Positions 29,824 to 39,961 of a stretch of 48,578 nt of DNA are shown piece after piece. How positions within the stretch are numbered: position 1 is the stretch's first letter; each line of letters opens with the position of its first letter. Under the pieces are notes generated by a model. It ran no database searches. It was not told where the DNA came from and saw only the letters and a program-made list of their open reading frames with translations. The stretch is from contig CAKMPP010000025.1 in the NCBI GenBank assembly GCA_927911475.1, positions 1 through 48,578 on the forward strand. Direction: 5' to 3'. The translations under genes and the position numbers were made by a program. This stretch comes from an uncultured Solobacterium sp. GTDB taxonomy: Bacteria; Bacillota_I; Bacilli_A; Erysipelotrichales; Erysipelotrichaceae.

Positions 29824-30787
29824 GAATCTTCAAAAGAATAATTCTGGTAATAATTCTCTTGAGGATATGAATAGTACAAACTATACAACATCAGACTATA
29901 CCAATGCGATTGAAAAGAGCAGAAGTAGTGTAGTAACTGTTGAAAGTGATGGTTCCTACTATAGTGGTATTATTATTGCAAAAGAGAAGGAAACAGTACA
30001 TATATTAACAACTACAAAAGCTATAAAGAATGGTAGTCCTAATGTAGTGTTTGATAGTGGTGTACGCGTTAGTTCTACAGTTGTAGGAGATGATACTGAT
30101 AGTGGATTAGCTGTTATTCAGGTTACAACAAACTTTGAGGTAAAACCATTTACAATTTTAGATACAAATGTTTTAGCGCAAGGTGCTAATGTCGTGGTGA
30201 TGAGTGGTAGAAATCTAACGACGGGTAGTGCTGTTATTAGCAGTGGTATTACTTCAGAACCAGGTGTATGGCGTATGAGTAGTACAACTACTTGGTTATC
30301 TTCCATGCTAGAAATGGATACACCAATTACTTCAATTCAAGAAGGTGGTGCAGTAATCGATTTAAATGGTTCACTTGTTGGAGTTGTGGCAAGTCAACCA
30401 TATCAAGGAAATTCCCGTATGGAGTATGCAATTACTGCAAACGAAATTAAGCTAATTTATAATGCAATTAAGACAAATGGAAAAGTAGTGCGTGGTGCAC
30501 TAGGTGTTGTGGTGCGCAATGTATCGAGTATGCTTGCATATGAGAAGAGTGCACATGGCATTAGCATCGATATGAAGACGGGATTATATGTTCAAACAGT
30601 AGTTGAAAAGATAGATACAGAAGACGGTCTTCAAGAAGGAGATATCATTACAATGATTGATGGTATTGAAATGTCATCGTATCAAGATGTGCTTGCAAGA
30701 TTGTACATGCATTCTGCTGGTGATACTGTGAATGTATCTATTATCCGTGGTGGTGAAAGTAAGCAGATAGGTGTGGTTCTGCAATGA
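29747..30787 (+). CDS. HtrA-like membrane protein with PDZ domain and lost catalytic triad
   Basis: A 346-residue protein: one N-terminal membrane helix (MPVALALLLVWNLVLTMMLI), an asparagine/serine-rich linker, a trypsin-like domain (about 55-235) and a PDZ domain (about 250-346, GVVVRNVSSM, EEGDIITMIDG-like). Position after walJ and before rlmH is that of HtrC/YycK. All three catalytic positions appear substituted: the usual TNNHV reads TTTKA, TDLAV reads SGLAV, and GNSGG reads IQEGG. It should therefore be proteolytically dead, perhaps a peptide-binding sensor or scaffold. The reading starts inside walJ and ends overlapping rlmH by 4 bp. Confidence 0.82.
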   Translation: MMKKLMPVALALLLVWNLVLTMMLIRNLQKNNSGNNSLEDMNSTNYTTSDYTNAIEKSRSSVVTVESDGSYYSGIIIAKEKETVHILTTTKAIKNGSPNVVFDSGVRVSSTVVGDDTDSGLAVIQVTTNFEVKPFTILDTNVLAQGANVVVMSGRNLTTGSAVISSGITSEPGVWRMSSTTTWLSSMLEMDTPITSIQEGGAVIDLNGSLVGVVASQPYQGNSRMEYAITANEIKLIYNAIKTNGKVVRGALGVVVRNVSSMLAYEKSAHGISIDMKTGLYVQTVVEKIDTEDGLQEGDIITMIDGIEMSSYQDVLARLYMHSAGDTVNVSIIRGGESKQIGVVLQ

Positions 30788-31260
30788 TTAAAATTATTGC
30801 CTGTGGCAAACTGAAAGAGAAGTGGATGAAGGAAGGTATCGCTGAGTATATCAAGCGTATCCGTCCATACGATAAGATTGAAGTAATTGAAGTTCTGGAT
30901 GAAAAAGCACCAGAGACAAATTCCGCTGCTGAAAATGAACAAGTAAAGATTGTAGAAGGGCAGCGCTTATTAAAGAATGTACGTGATGATGAATATCTCA
31001 TCCTGTTAGATCTTGCAGGACAAGATATTGATTCTGTGGCTTTGGCAAATAAAATCCAGGATTGTTATAACCATGCTAGAAGTAGGATTACATTTGTGAT
31101 TGGTGGTTCTTTGGGGTTGAGTAGTGAGTTAATTGCGTGTGCTGATTTTCGTTGGCGTATCTCAAAAGCAACCTTTCCACATCAACTCTGCAGAATATTA
31201 GTGGTAGAACAAATCTATCGTAGCTTCCGCATTCTACATAATGAGCCATATCATAAGTAA
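30784..31260 (+). CDS. rlmH: 23S rRNA (pseudouridine1915-N3)-methyltransferase
   Basis: A SPOUT-family enzyme that methylates pseudouridine 1915 of 23S rRNA in the intersubunit bridge. The 158 residues include IACGKLKEKW at the start, LLDLAGQD, the SAM-binding knot FVIGGSLGLSSE and the C-terminal ILVVEQIYRSFRILHNEPYHK ending, all typical. It overlaps the HtrA-like gene (ATGA) and completes the walJ-htrA-rlmH order. Confidence 0.95.
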   Translation: MIKIIACGKLKEKWMKEGIAEYIKRIRPYDKIEVIEVLDEKAPETNSAAENEQVKIVEGQRLLKNVRDDEYLILLDLAGQDIDSVALANKIQDCYNHARSRITFVIGGSLGLSSELIACADFRWRISKATFPHQLCRILVVEQIYRSFRILHNEPYHK

Positions 31261-31303
31261 ATTTCTAACATAGAAATATTGTATCGAATTGCAACTTCCT
31301 ACA

Positions 31304-31342
31304 ATGTAAACGCTTGTATATGAAACAAGTATGTTATAAAAT
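31304..31342 (+). promoter_or_regulatory. ptsH promoter with overlapping cre-like site
   Basis: TTGTAT (31314-31319), 17 bp, TAAAAT (31337-31342). A catabolite-responsive-element-like sequence, ATGTAAACGCTTGTA (31304-31318), overlaps the -35 box; it differs from the WTGNAANCGNWNNCW consensus at one position. CcpA with P-Ser-HPr could therefore repress HPr synthesis. Confidence 0.55.
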
Positions 31343-31381
31343 ACAGATATAGTAAGAAAAAATGATCAGGAGGATAAACCA

Positions 31382-31648
31382 ATGAAAGAGATTACTGTTA
31401 CAGTTGTTGACCCAGTAGGATTACACGCACGTCCTGCTACAGTGGCTGTAAATGCTGCAAGCAAGTTTAAGAGTGAAGTGAAGGTATCCTATAAGGGACG
31501 TACAGTGAATATGAAGTCCATTATGGGTGTTATGTCACTTGGTATTCCAACACAGTCCGAAATTACAATTTCCTGTGAAGGTGATGACGAAGACTCAGCT
31601 GTTAAGACAATTGAAGATGTTCTTCGCGCTCAAAAAGTTATTGCTTAA
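31382..31648 (+). CDS. ptsH: Phosphocarrier protein HPr
   Basis: An 88-residue phosphocarrier of the sugar phosphotransferase system. The catalytic histidine is in GLHARPAT (His15) and the regulatory serine is in MKSIMGVMSLG (Ser46), the target of HPr kinase in Firmicutes. AGGAGGATAAACC precedes the start. ptsI is not adjacent: a terminator follows, so HPr is a single-gene unit here. Confidence 0.96.
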   Translation: MKEITVTVVDPVGLHARPATVAVNAASKFKSEVKVSYKGRTVNMKSIMGVMSLGIPTQSEITISCEGDDEDSAVKTIEDVLRAQKVIA

Positions 31649-31665
31649 TAGATAACGATAAGGGG

Positions 31666-31693
31666 AGAAAGATGTTTTGACATCTTTCTTTTT
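31666..31693 (+). terminator. Rho-independent terminator of ptsH
   Basis: AGAAAGATG and CATCTTTCT form a stem with a six-base loop followed by a T run. Confidence 0.85.
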
Positions 31694-31728
31694 TCTTATG
31701 TTAAAATAGGAATAAGGAGCTAAAAATT

Positions 31729-33411
31729 ATGTATTTAGATGAATATAAACGTTGGCTATCTGCAAACTTAATCGATTTTGATTTACATGCAGAATTAGCT
31801 AGTATTGAAAATGATGAACAAGCAATCAAGGAAAGATTTGCAGTATCCTTGAAATTTGGTACAGCTGGTTTAAGAGGTACTCTTGGTGCTGGTACAAATC
31901 GTATGAATATCTGGGTTGTTCGCCAAGCTACACAGGGTGTTGCGGATTGGGTTAAAACACAGGGTGGAACACAAACTGTTGCGATTAGTTATGACAGCCG
32001 TTTAAAGGGTTGGACATTTGCGAAGGATGCGGCTGCTGTATTAGCAGCTAATGGAATTAACGTTCGTCTTTATGATGAACTAATGCCTGTACCTGCCTTA
32101 AGTTTTGCGACAAGATACTATCACTGCAATGCAGGTATTATGATTACTGCATCCCATAACCCCGCAAAATATAACGGTTTTAAGGCATATGGACCAGACG
32201 GTTGCCAGATGACAGATGATGCGGCTGCGATTGTATACGATCAGATTCAGAAGACAGACGTACTAACAGGTGCGAAATATATTTCCTTTGCGGAGGGTGT
32301 AGCGAAGGGTCTTATCCAGTTTGTTGGTGAAGATTGCAAGGAAGCACTCTATGAAGCAACAGAAGCTAGACAGGTTCGTCCAGGTCTATGTAAGACTGCT
32401 GGTTTGAAACTTGTTTATTCCCCATTAAATGGTACAGGTCTTGTGCCTGTAACACGTGTTTTAAGCGATATAGGTATTACAGATATTACAATCGTTCCTG
32501 AACAGGAATATCCAAATGGATACTTTACAACATGTTCTTATCCAAACCCTGAAATTTATGAAGCATTAGAAAAGGGATTAGAACTTGCAAAGAAGGTAGG
32601 AGCAGACTTAATGCTTGCGACTGACCCGGACGCTGACCGTGTAGGTATTGCGATGAAGTGTCCAGATGGTTCTTATGAACTTGTATCTGGTAATGAAATG
32701 GGTGTACTTTTACTGGACTACATTTGTGCTGGACGTATTGAAAAAGGCACAATGCCTAAGAATCCAGTCGCTGTGAAGTCTATTGTATCTACACCACTAG
32801 CAGATTTAGTTGCGAAATATTATGGTGTTGAATTACGTCATACATTAACAGGTTTCAAGTGGATTGGTGATCAGATTGCACAACTTGAGGCAAATGGTGA
32901 AGAAGAACGTTTCATCTTTGGTTTTGAAGAGAGCTATGGTTATTTAGCGGGTTCTTATGTACGTGACAAGGACGCGGTTGTTGGTTCCATGTTAATCTGT
33001 GAGATGGCTGCGTACTACCGTAGTATTGGTTCCTCTATCAAACAACGTTTGGAAGAAATCTATGCACAGTATGGACGTTTCCTCAATCAGGTAGATAGTT
33101 ATGAGTTTGCAGGTCTTTCTGGTATGGATAAGATGGCTGGTATTATGAATACTCTACGTACAAATCCACCAGTAGAATTTGCTGGACGTAAGGTTGTGTC
33201 TGTAACAGACTATAATAAGCCTGAAGAGACAGGATTACCTAAGGCAAATGTACTGATCTTTGGTTTAGAAGATGGTGCGACAGTAGTGGTTCGTCCTTCT
33301 GGTACAGAGCCTAAGATTAAGACATACTTTACAACTTTAGGTAAAGACTTGGCTGAAGCACAGAAGGAAAAGGATGAGTTAGCAGCAGTACTTAAGCCTT
33401 TATTCTCCTAA
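31729..33411 (+). CDS. pgcA: Phosphoglucomutase/phosphomannomutase (alpha-PGM, PgcA type)
   Basis: Interconverts glucose-1-phosphate and glucose-6-phosphate, linking glycolysis to glycogen and wall sugar synthesis. The catalytic phosphoserine loop is TASHNPAKYNGFK (about residue 143), the metal loop DPDADRVGIA (about 300), the sugar-binding GFEESYGYL (about 400) and the phosphate-binding RPSGTEPKIK (near 525). At 560 residues it is the long Firmicute type. AAGGAG precedes the ATG. It lies upstream of the glycogen genes but has its own terminator. Confidence 0.94.
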   Translation: MYLDEYKRWLSANLIDFDLHAELASIENDEQAIKERFAVSLKFGTAGLRGTLGAGTNRMNIWVVRQATQGVADWVKTQGGTQTVAISYDSRLKGWTFAKDAAAVLAANGINVRLYDELMPVPALSFATRYYHCNAGIMITASHNPAKYNGFKAYGPDGCQMTDDAAAIVYDQIQKTDVLTGAKYISFAEGVAKGLIQFVGEDCKEALYEATEARQVRPGLCKTAGLKLVYSPLNGTGLVPVTRVLSDIGITDITIVPEQEYPNGYFTTCSYPNPEIYEALEKGLELAKKVGADLMLATDPDADRVGIAMKCPDGSYELVSGNEMGVLLLDYICAGRIEKGTMPKNPVAVKSIVSTPLADLVAKYYGVELRHTLTGFKWIGDQIAQLEANGEEERFIFGFEESYGYLAGSYVRDKDAVVGSMLICEMAAYYRSIGSSIKQRLEEIYAQYGRFLNQVDSYEFAGLSGMDKMAGIMNTLRTNPPVEFAGRKVVSVTDYNKPEETGLPKANVLIFGLEDGATVVVRPSGTEPKIKTYFTTLGKDLAEAQKEKDELAAVLKPLFS

Positions 33412-33428
33412 GAAATTTGAATACAGAT

Positions 33429-33457
33429 AGATGCAGGTTGATATCTGCATCTTTTTG
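33429..33457 (+). terminator. Rho-independent terminator of the phosphoglucomutase gene
   Basis: AGATGCAG and CTGCATCT form a stem with an eight-base loop, followed by TTTTTG. Confidence 0.83.
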
Positions 33458-33559
33458 TTTGGAATTCTATGTTTGTTTGTACGTTTTTCGTCATCTATCT
33501 GTATCTATTCAATACTGGCAATGTTAAAATAAATGTAACGTAGTTACGGAGGATCACAT

Positions 33560-35382
33560 ATGAATTTAGAACGTATCATTGAAGAGTTTCATCAGGGCCA
33601 TTCATTGAATGCATATGAGGTGTTTGGTGCCCACTTTGTGGACGGCGGGGTTCGTTTCACAGTGTATGCGCCTCATGCGGAAAATGTATGGGTCGTTGGG
33701 TCATTTACAAACTGGGATGAAAATCAAATTTTGATGGAAAGAATGAACTTCCAAGGTGTATGGACAATTACAGTTCCATATTTAAATGAGTGGGAAGTTT
33801 ATAAATATAAGATTCAAACAAGAACAGGAAATATTCTATATAAAGCTGACCCATTTGCTTTCTATAGTGAAACAAGACCGAATACGGCTAGTAAGCTTGT
33901 TGATTTAAGCAAACTATCTTGGACAGATGAAAAATGGCTACAAGAACGTAGTTTAAACTTTGATAAGCCAATGAATATCTATGAGTTATATGTCGGTGGT
34001 TGGAAACGTAATGGTGAGCATCCATATTCCTATGACATGCTTGCAGATGAACTGATTCCATATATCAAAGAGAATGGCTATACACATATTGAGTTAATGC
34101 CATTGAGTGAGTATCCATTTGATGGATCATGGGGATACCAAGTAAGTGGATACTATTCCTTAACAAGTCGTTATGGAAATCCACAGGAATTTAACCGTTT
34201 TGTGGATCGTTGCCACACAGCTGGAATTGGCATTATCATCGATATGGTGCCTGTTCACTTTGTAAGGATGATTTTGGATTACGTTACTTTGATGGAGAAG
34301 CGTTATATGAATATCCAAATGAATATGACGCAAACTCTGAATGGGGTACGATGAACTTTAACTTATGGAATGAAGAGGTACGTTCTTTCTTAATGTCATC
34401 AGCTGCCTTCTGGGTAAATATGTATCATATGGATGGTATTCGTATTGATGCGGTTTCTAACCTCATTTATTGGGCTGGTAATCGTGATAGAGGTACGAAT
34501 GATGGTGCTATATACTTTGTAAAACGCTTGAATTACTACATGCATAAGGAATTTCCAACTGTCATGATGATTGCGGAGGATAGTTCTGATTTCCCTAATG
34601 TAACAGTAGCAACGGAAAAAGATGGATTGGGCTTTGACTATAAGTGGGATCTTGGTTGGATGAATGACACGCTCAAGTATTATGGAACAGACCCTATCTA
34701 TCGTTATTATGATCATCACAAGTTGACCTTCTCAATGGCATATTTCTATAGTGAGAAGTTCTTAATGCCATTTAGCCATGACGAAAACGTACATGGCAAG
34801 CATACTGTCATCGACCGTATGTGGGGTGACTATGATGCGAAGTTTGCACAAGCAAAGAACTTGTATGCATACATGTATGCTCATCCTGGTAAGAAGTTAA
34901 ACTTTATGGGTAATGAACTGGGTTCCTTCCGTGAGTTTGATGAAACTCGTGAAATTGACTGGGAATTACTCCAGTATCCAAAGCATTATTCCTTCAATTT
35001 ATTTATGAAGAAGTTAAATGAGTTATATTTGTCACATGCATGTTTGTACGAAGCGGATTATAGCTATGATAGCTTTAAGTGGATTGATGCGGATAACAAT
35101 ATACAAAGCGTATATTCCTTCTATCGTAGTAGTAAGGATGAGTACCTTGTATGTGTATTGAACTTAAGTAATACAACATATGAGAATTTTGAACTAGAAA
35201 TGCCACAGGGCGGATTCTATAAAGAAGTATTGAACTCAGATGACCAAATTTATGGTGGTAATGGAATGATTCATCCTAGAGCGATTCGCACTTCTAAGAA
35301 AGATGGAAAGAATATCTTGAAGATGAATCTTGCACCATTTGCGGCAGTTTGGTTTGTAGCGAAAAAAAGAGGTAAGAAATAA
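33560..35382 (+). CDS. glgB: 1,4-alpha-glucan branching enzyme, one frameshift
   Basis: GH13 enzyme that introduces alpha-1,6 branches into glycogen. The N-terminal CBM48 domain (VWVVGSFTNWDE) is followed by MNIYELYVGGWKR, HIELMPLSEYPFDGSWGYQ, the nucleophile region MDGIRIDAVSN and the acid/base MIAEDSS, then MPFSHDENVHGK. At about 34263 one T is missing: HFVKDDFGL is read only if TGTAAGG is restored to TGTTAAGG. The corrected length is 607 residues. Strong GGAGG before ATG 33560. Two bases separate it from the pullulanase gene, so the pair is an operon for making and trimming glycogen. Confidence 0.92.
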
Positions 35383-35384
35383 AG

Positions 35385-37500
35385 ATGTCAATATTTAATG
35401 CGTATTTAGATGATTTTGGAAAAATAACTGTAACGATTGATCGTAGCTTTTATCAGGGTGAATCAAGTCGTTTCCAATTGACGGCAATGGGCGGTTATGT
35501 AGAGGAACTATCAATAGAAGGCGTAGAAACACATGATAGTTTTGTTCTGTATCGTCTAAAGGGTTTATATGAACCTAACTTCCGTATGGATTATCAGGTT
35601 CGTGAAAGTCATGGTAGATATACACCATTGATTGCACGTTTGATTGTAAAGCGTGAACGCTTTAATGCCTTGTATGGTTACGAGAAAGATGACTTAGGAT
35701 CGCACTATACTCCTGAATATACATGGTTTAAAGTATGGGCACCAACTGCGGTAAATGTATCACTATCCTTAGATGTTAGTGGTGTTCAGGTACTAAAGGC
35801 AATGGAACCTAGTGAAATGGGTACTTGGTATGTAAAGGTACCTGGTGACTTTAAACATGCGACATATACATATTTAGTAGAACGTAATGGTAAAGTGGTT
35901 AAATCCTTAGACCCATATGCATATAGTTGTAATGGAAATGCAAAGGCAAGTGCAGTGATTGATTTATCTGAACTAGATAAGATTAGAGATTATCCTTTTG
36001 AAGATACAATCGCACCTACAGAAGCAATCATCTATGAATGCAGTGTTCGTGATATGACAATGCATCCATTTACGGGTACAACAACACATGGAAAGTTTAA
36101 ATCATTGTGTGAGGATGGAACAGAATATAGAGGACTTCCAACTGGATTAAATTACATTAAGTCCTTGGGTGTAACCCATGTTCAGTTCATGCCATTAACA
36201 GACTTTAGTACGGTTGATGATTTCAAGCCAGAACTCAACTACAACTGGGGGTATGATCCTCGTCAGTATCTATCGTTAAAGGGTAGTTTTAGTTCTGATC
36301 CAGATCATCCATATGTGCGCATGAAAGAATTTAAAGAATTAGTATCATGTCTTCATCGCAATCATCTACGCGTGACATTAGATGTTGTCTTTAACCATGT
36401 CTATGATGTTGCGGAAAGTGCGTTTGACTGCCTAGTGCCATATTACTACTTCCGTTATAACGAAGAGGGTTATATGTCTAACGGTTCATACTGTGGAAAT
36501 GACTTCGCTTCAGAAATGCCGATGGCATCTAGATATCTTGTATATGTAATTCGTAATTTAATGCAAATATATGGTATCGATGGCTTCCGTTTTGACTTAA
36601 TGGGAATCATTGATGTCGCTACAATGAATAAGATTCGAAATGAAGCAATTCGCAATAACCCAAGTGCCTTAATTTATGGTGAAGGTTGGGATATGCCAAC
36701 GATGTTACAAGGATCACAAAAAAGCAAATATTCATAACCAAGGAGCAATGCCTCACATTGGTCACTTCAATGACTATTTCCGTGATGTAATTAAGGGCAA
36801 GACAAGTGAAAGTGAAAAGTATGAACGCGGTTATGCGACTGGTAAGTGGGAAAATGCATTTGCTAGCCTAGCAGGTTTAACAGCGAACGTTCTTGATACA
36901 CCGCATTATAAGCTATTCTTCTCTCCAGATCAGTCTATTAACGGATTTGAAACACACGATAATAGTACAGTTTGGGATAAAATGCATGCATGTTGTAATA
37001 ATGAAGATAGAGCCACTCGTATTCGTCGTCAGAAGATGATGATTGCGATTACGATGGTTTCACAAGGTGTGCCATTTGTGCATGCTGGTTTTGAATTCTG
37101 TGCTACAAAGAAGGATAATCATAATTCTTATAACGCTCCAGATGAAATTAATCGTATGGATTGGGAAAGAATGGAATATTATCAGGAAGTTGTAAAGTAC
37201 TTCCGTAAGGCAACTGCACTTCGCAAATCAGTAAGTGAATTTTGTCTGAAAACTGCGTTAGAAATCAATGAAAAAGTGAAGGTTTGGGTTGCGGATGACC
37301 AGTCAGTATTCTATGATATTGCAGGTTCGAAGGGTAATGCTGAAACGATTCGTGTCATGATTAACCCATCAACAGGTGATCGCTTCTATAGTTTTGATGA
37401 GAAGTGGCAAGTCATCTTTGATGAAAATGGTAATAGCCATACAGGCAAATCGAATCATGTTTGTGTTCCAGCATTAAGCCTAATCGTATGCAAGAGGTAG
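35385..37500 (+). CDS. pulA: Type I pullulanase (alpha-1,6 debranching), one frameshift
   Basis: GH13_14 debranching enzyme. The YNWGYDPRQY motif (about 285) is the type I pullulanase hallmark, with VFNHVYD, the nucleophile FRFDLMGII and the acid/base YGEGWDM. There is no signal peptide, so it probably acts on internal glycogen or imported glucans. At 36718-36723 a run of six A should be five: LQGSQKAN continues as IHNQGAMPHIGHFND in the next frame. The corrected length is 704 residues. It overlaps functionally with glgB upstream and ends 3 bp before secA. Confidence 0.92.
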
Positions 37501-37503
37501 AAT

Positions 37504-39828
37504 ATGGGATTATTTGGAAATCTATTCGATAGTGAAAAAAGACATTTTCATCAAGCTGAAGTACTCGCAGATAAAGTTTTAAAATTAGAAGAAACATATG
37601 CGGCAAAAACAGATGATGAGTTACGCGAAGTAACAAAACAACTACAAGAAAAAATACAGGCAGGAACATCTTTAAAAGATGTACTGCCTGACGCTTTTGC
37701 GAATGCTCGTGAAGCTGCAAAGCGAGTATTAAATGAATTTCCGTATCGTGTTCAGGTATTAGGTGGTGTCCTACTACATGAGGGTGATATTGCGGAAATG
37801 AAGACTGGTGAAGGTAAGACATTAACAGCTGTTATGCCAATCTACTTACATGCATTAGCAGGGAAAGGTGCACATGTTGTAACAGTCAATGAATATCTAG
37901 CAAAGCGTGATGCTGAGTGGATGGGTCGTGTATACACCTTCCTTGGTCTGACAGTTGGATGCAACTTACATTCTCTTTCTGAAAGTGAGAAGAGACAAGC
38001 ATATGCTTGTGATATTACATATACAACAAACTCAGAACTTGGATTTGATTATCTAAGAGATAATATGGTCATGCGTAAGGAGCAGCGTGTATTACGTGGT
38101 TTACATTATGCAGTATTGGATGAAGTTGACTCCATCCTAATCGATGAAGCCAGAACACCATTAATCATCAGTGGCCCAGGGCCAGTTTTAGATCAACAAT
38201 ATATTCAAGCGGACCGTTTTGCGAAGAGTTGTAAAAGAGATGTTGATTATGAAGTTGATCGCGAAGATCGTACAGTCGTATTAACAGAGGCTGGATTAAA
38301 GAAGGCTGATCGTGCCTTCGGCATCGAGAACATCTATAACGGCGAACATGCAAGCATAGTACATTATATTCAAAATGCAATGCGTGCAAACTATCTTATG
38401 ACAAGAGATGTTGAATATGTCGTTGGAGATGGTGAAATTATTCTTGTTGATCAGTTTACTGGTAGAAAAATGGCTGGACGTGAATTTAGTGATGGATTAC
38501 ATCAGGCTATTCAAGCTAAAGAAAATGTTGGTATCAAGCAAGAGACAATTACGCTCGCAACGATTACATATCAGAACTTCTTCCGTTTATATGATTTGCT
38601 AAGTGGTATGACAGGTACAGCAAAGACAGAAGAAAATGAATTCTTAAATACCTACAATATGCGGGTATATGAAGTACCTACAAATAGACCAGTAGCTCGT
38701 ATTGATGAACCAGATTTGGTATTTAAAGATAGACATGAGAAATATGAAGCTATCGTTGCACATACAAAAGAATTGTATGAAAAGGGACAGCCAGTATTAA
38801 TCGGTACTTTATCTATCGGTATCAACGAAGCACTCAGCGAAATGTTAAAGAAACAAAATATTCCTCATCATGTCCTAAATGCAAAAAATGATGAGAATGA
38901 AGCGGAGATTATTGCAAAGGCTGGTCAGAAGTTTGCGGTAACGGTTGCAACAAATATGGCTGGACGTGGTACGGATATTAAGTTAGGTGATGGTGTGAAA
39001 GAACTTGGTGGCCTTGCGGTACTTGGTAGTGAGCGTCATGAAGCAAAACGTATTGATAATCAGTTACGTGGACGTTCTGGTCGTCAAGGTGACCCTGGAT
39101 TTTCAAGATTCTACTGTTCGATGGATGATGATTTGATTGTGGAGTATCATACAGATGAAAGTGAAGGTTTGATTGAGCGCTTTGAACATGATAAAGAAAA
39201 TATCAATAAGATGAGAGCACTCATTGACCGCACACAAGAACGTGCCGAGGGTTTACACTTTGACACGCGTAAGAATACATTAGAGTATGACGATGTATTG
39301 ATGACACAACGTCATCTAATCTATGATCAAAGAGACAAGGTGCTCGATCTTGAAGATATGGAACCACTTGTTCGTGAGCTTATCAAAGAAAATGTATCTT
39401 CTGCAATTGAAGAATATTATCAGATTCCTAACAAGAATGATGCAAAGCAAAAACTTGCAGAGTACCTAAATGGTATGGGAATTGATGGTATGCAGTATGT
39501 AGAAACAATCCATAGAGGATCACAAGAAGAGATTACTGATGCAATTATGGATGTATATCACGCAAAGACAGCAGAGCTTCCACAAGAAGAACTACAGAGT
39601 ATGGTGAAGTTTATATTCTTGCAGATTCTTGATCGTGAGTGGATTCATCATGTGGATGTTATGGAACATTTAAAAACAAGTGTTCGCTTACGTAGTTATG
39701 CAAATATTAAGCCGGTCGATGCATATCGTGAAGAGGGCTTTAATCGATTTAATGCAATGATGCAGAATATATCAGAACAGACAGTCTCTACATTATTGCA
39801 CATCCAAACAAATGTAGTATCAGAATAG
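37504..39828 (+). CDS. secA: Preprotein translocase ATPase SecA, no C-terminal zinc tail
   Basis: Motor of the Sec export pathway. Walker A is MKTGEGKTL (about 100), the DEAD-box motif is LDEVDSILIDEARTPLI, and TNMAGRGTDIKLG, LRGRSGRQGDPG and the scaffold/wing regions are in order. At 774 residues it is shorter than standard SecA (about 830-900) and stops after LLHIQTNVVSE, lacking the cysteine-rich SecB-binding tail. This is common in Gram-positive bacteria. It begins 3 bp after pulA, possibly co-transcribed. Housekeeping SecA rather than SecA2 is favoured, but a second copy elsewhere cannot be excluded. Confidence 0.93.
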   Translation: MGLFGNLFDSEKRHFHQAEVLADKVLKLEETYAAKTDDELREVTKQLQEKIQAGTSLKDVLPDAFANAREAAKRVLNEFPYRVQVLGGVLLHEGDIAEMKTGEGKTLTAVMPIYLHALAGKGAHVVTVNEYLAKRDAEWMGRVYTFLGLTVGCNLHSLSESEKRQAYACDITYTTNSELGFDYLRDNMVMRKEQRVLRGLHYAVLDEVDSILIDEARTPLIISGPGPVLDQQYIQADRFAKSCKRDVDYEVDREDRTVVLTEAGLKKADRAFGIENIYNGEHASIVHYIQNAMRANYLMTRDVEYVVGDGEIILVDQFTGRKMAGREFSDGLHQAIQAKENVGIKQETITLATITYQNFFRLYDLLSGMTGTAKTEENEFLNTYNMRVYEVPTNRPVARIDEPDLVFKDRHEKYEAIVAHTKELYEKGQPVLIGTLSIGINEALSEMLKKQNIPHHVLNAKNDENEAEIIAKAGQKFAVTVATNMAGRGTDIKLGDGVKELGGLAVLGSERHEAKRIDNQLRGRSGRQGDPGFSRFYCSMDDDLIVEYHTDESEGLIERFEHDKENINKMRALIDRTQERAEGLHFDTRKNTLEYDDVLMTQRHLIYDQRDKVLDLEDMEPLVRELIKENVSSAIEEYYQIPNKNDAKQKLAEYLNGMGIDGMQYVETIHRGSQEEITDAIMDVYHAKTAELPQEELQSMVKFIFLQILDREWIHHVDVMEHLKTSVRLRSYANIKPVDAYREEGFNRFNAMMQNISEQTVSTLLHIQTNVVSE

Positions 39829-39841
39829 AATATGTAAAAAT

Positions 39842-39878
39842 AAAGGCAGAATACTTTTTGGAGAGTATCCTGTCTTTT
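39842..39878 (+). terminator. Rho-independent terminator of secA
   Basis: AAAGGCAGAATACT pairs with AGTATCCTGTCTTT (two mismatches), followed by TTG and T-rich sequence, 14 bp after the stop. Confidence 0.8.
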
Positions 39879-39961
39879 TGATTTTTGCAAAAATATCATA
39901 AATTTTATAGATAAATGAATTATAATAATATAGATATATAAACATTATTTGGAGGGGAATT

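Noticed and set aside
30784..31260. A staphylococcal-cassette-type attachment site in rlmH
   Set aside because: The gene end is intact but nothing beyond it resembles a cassette; ptsH and housekeeping genes follow directly.
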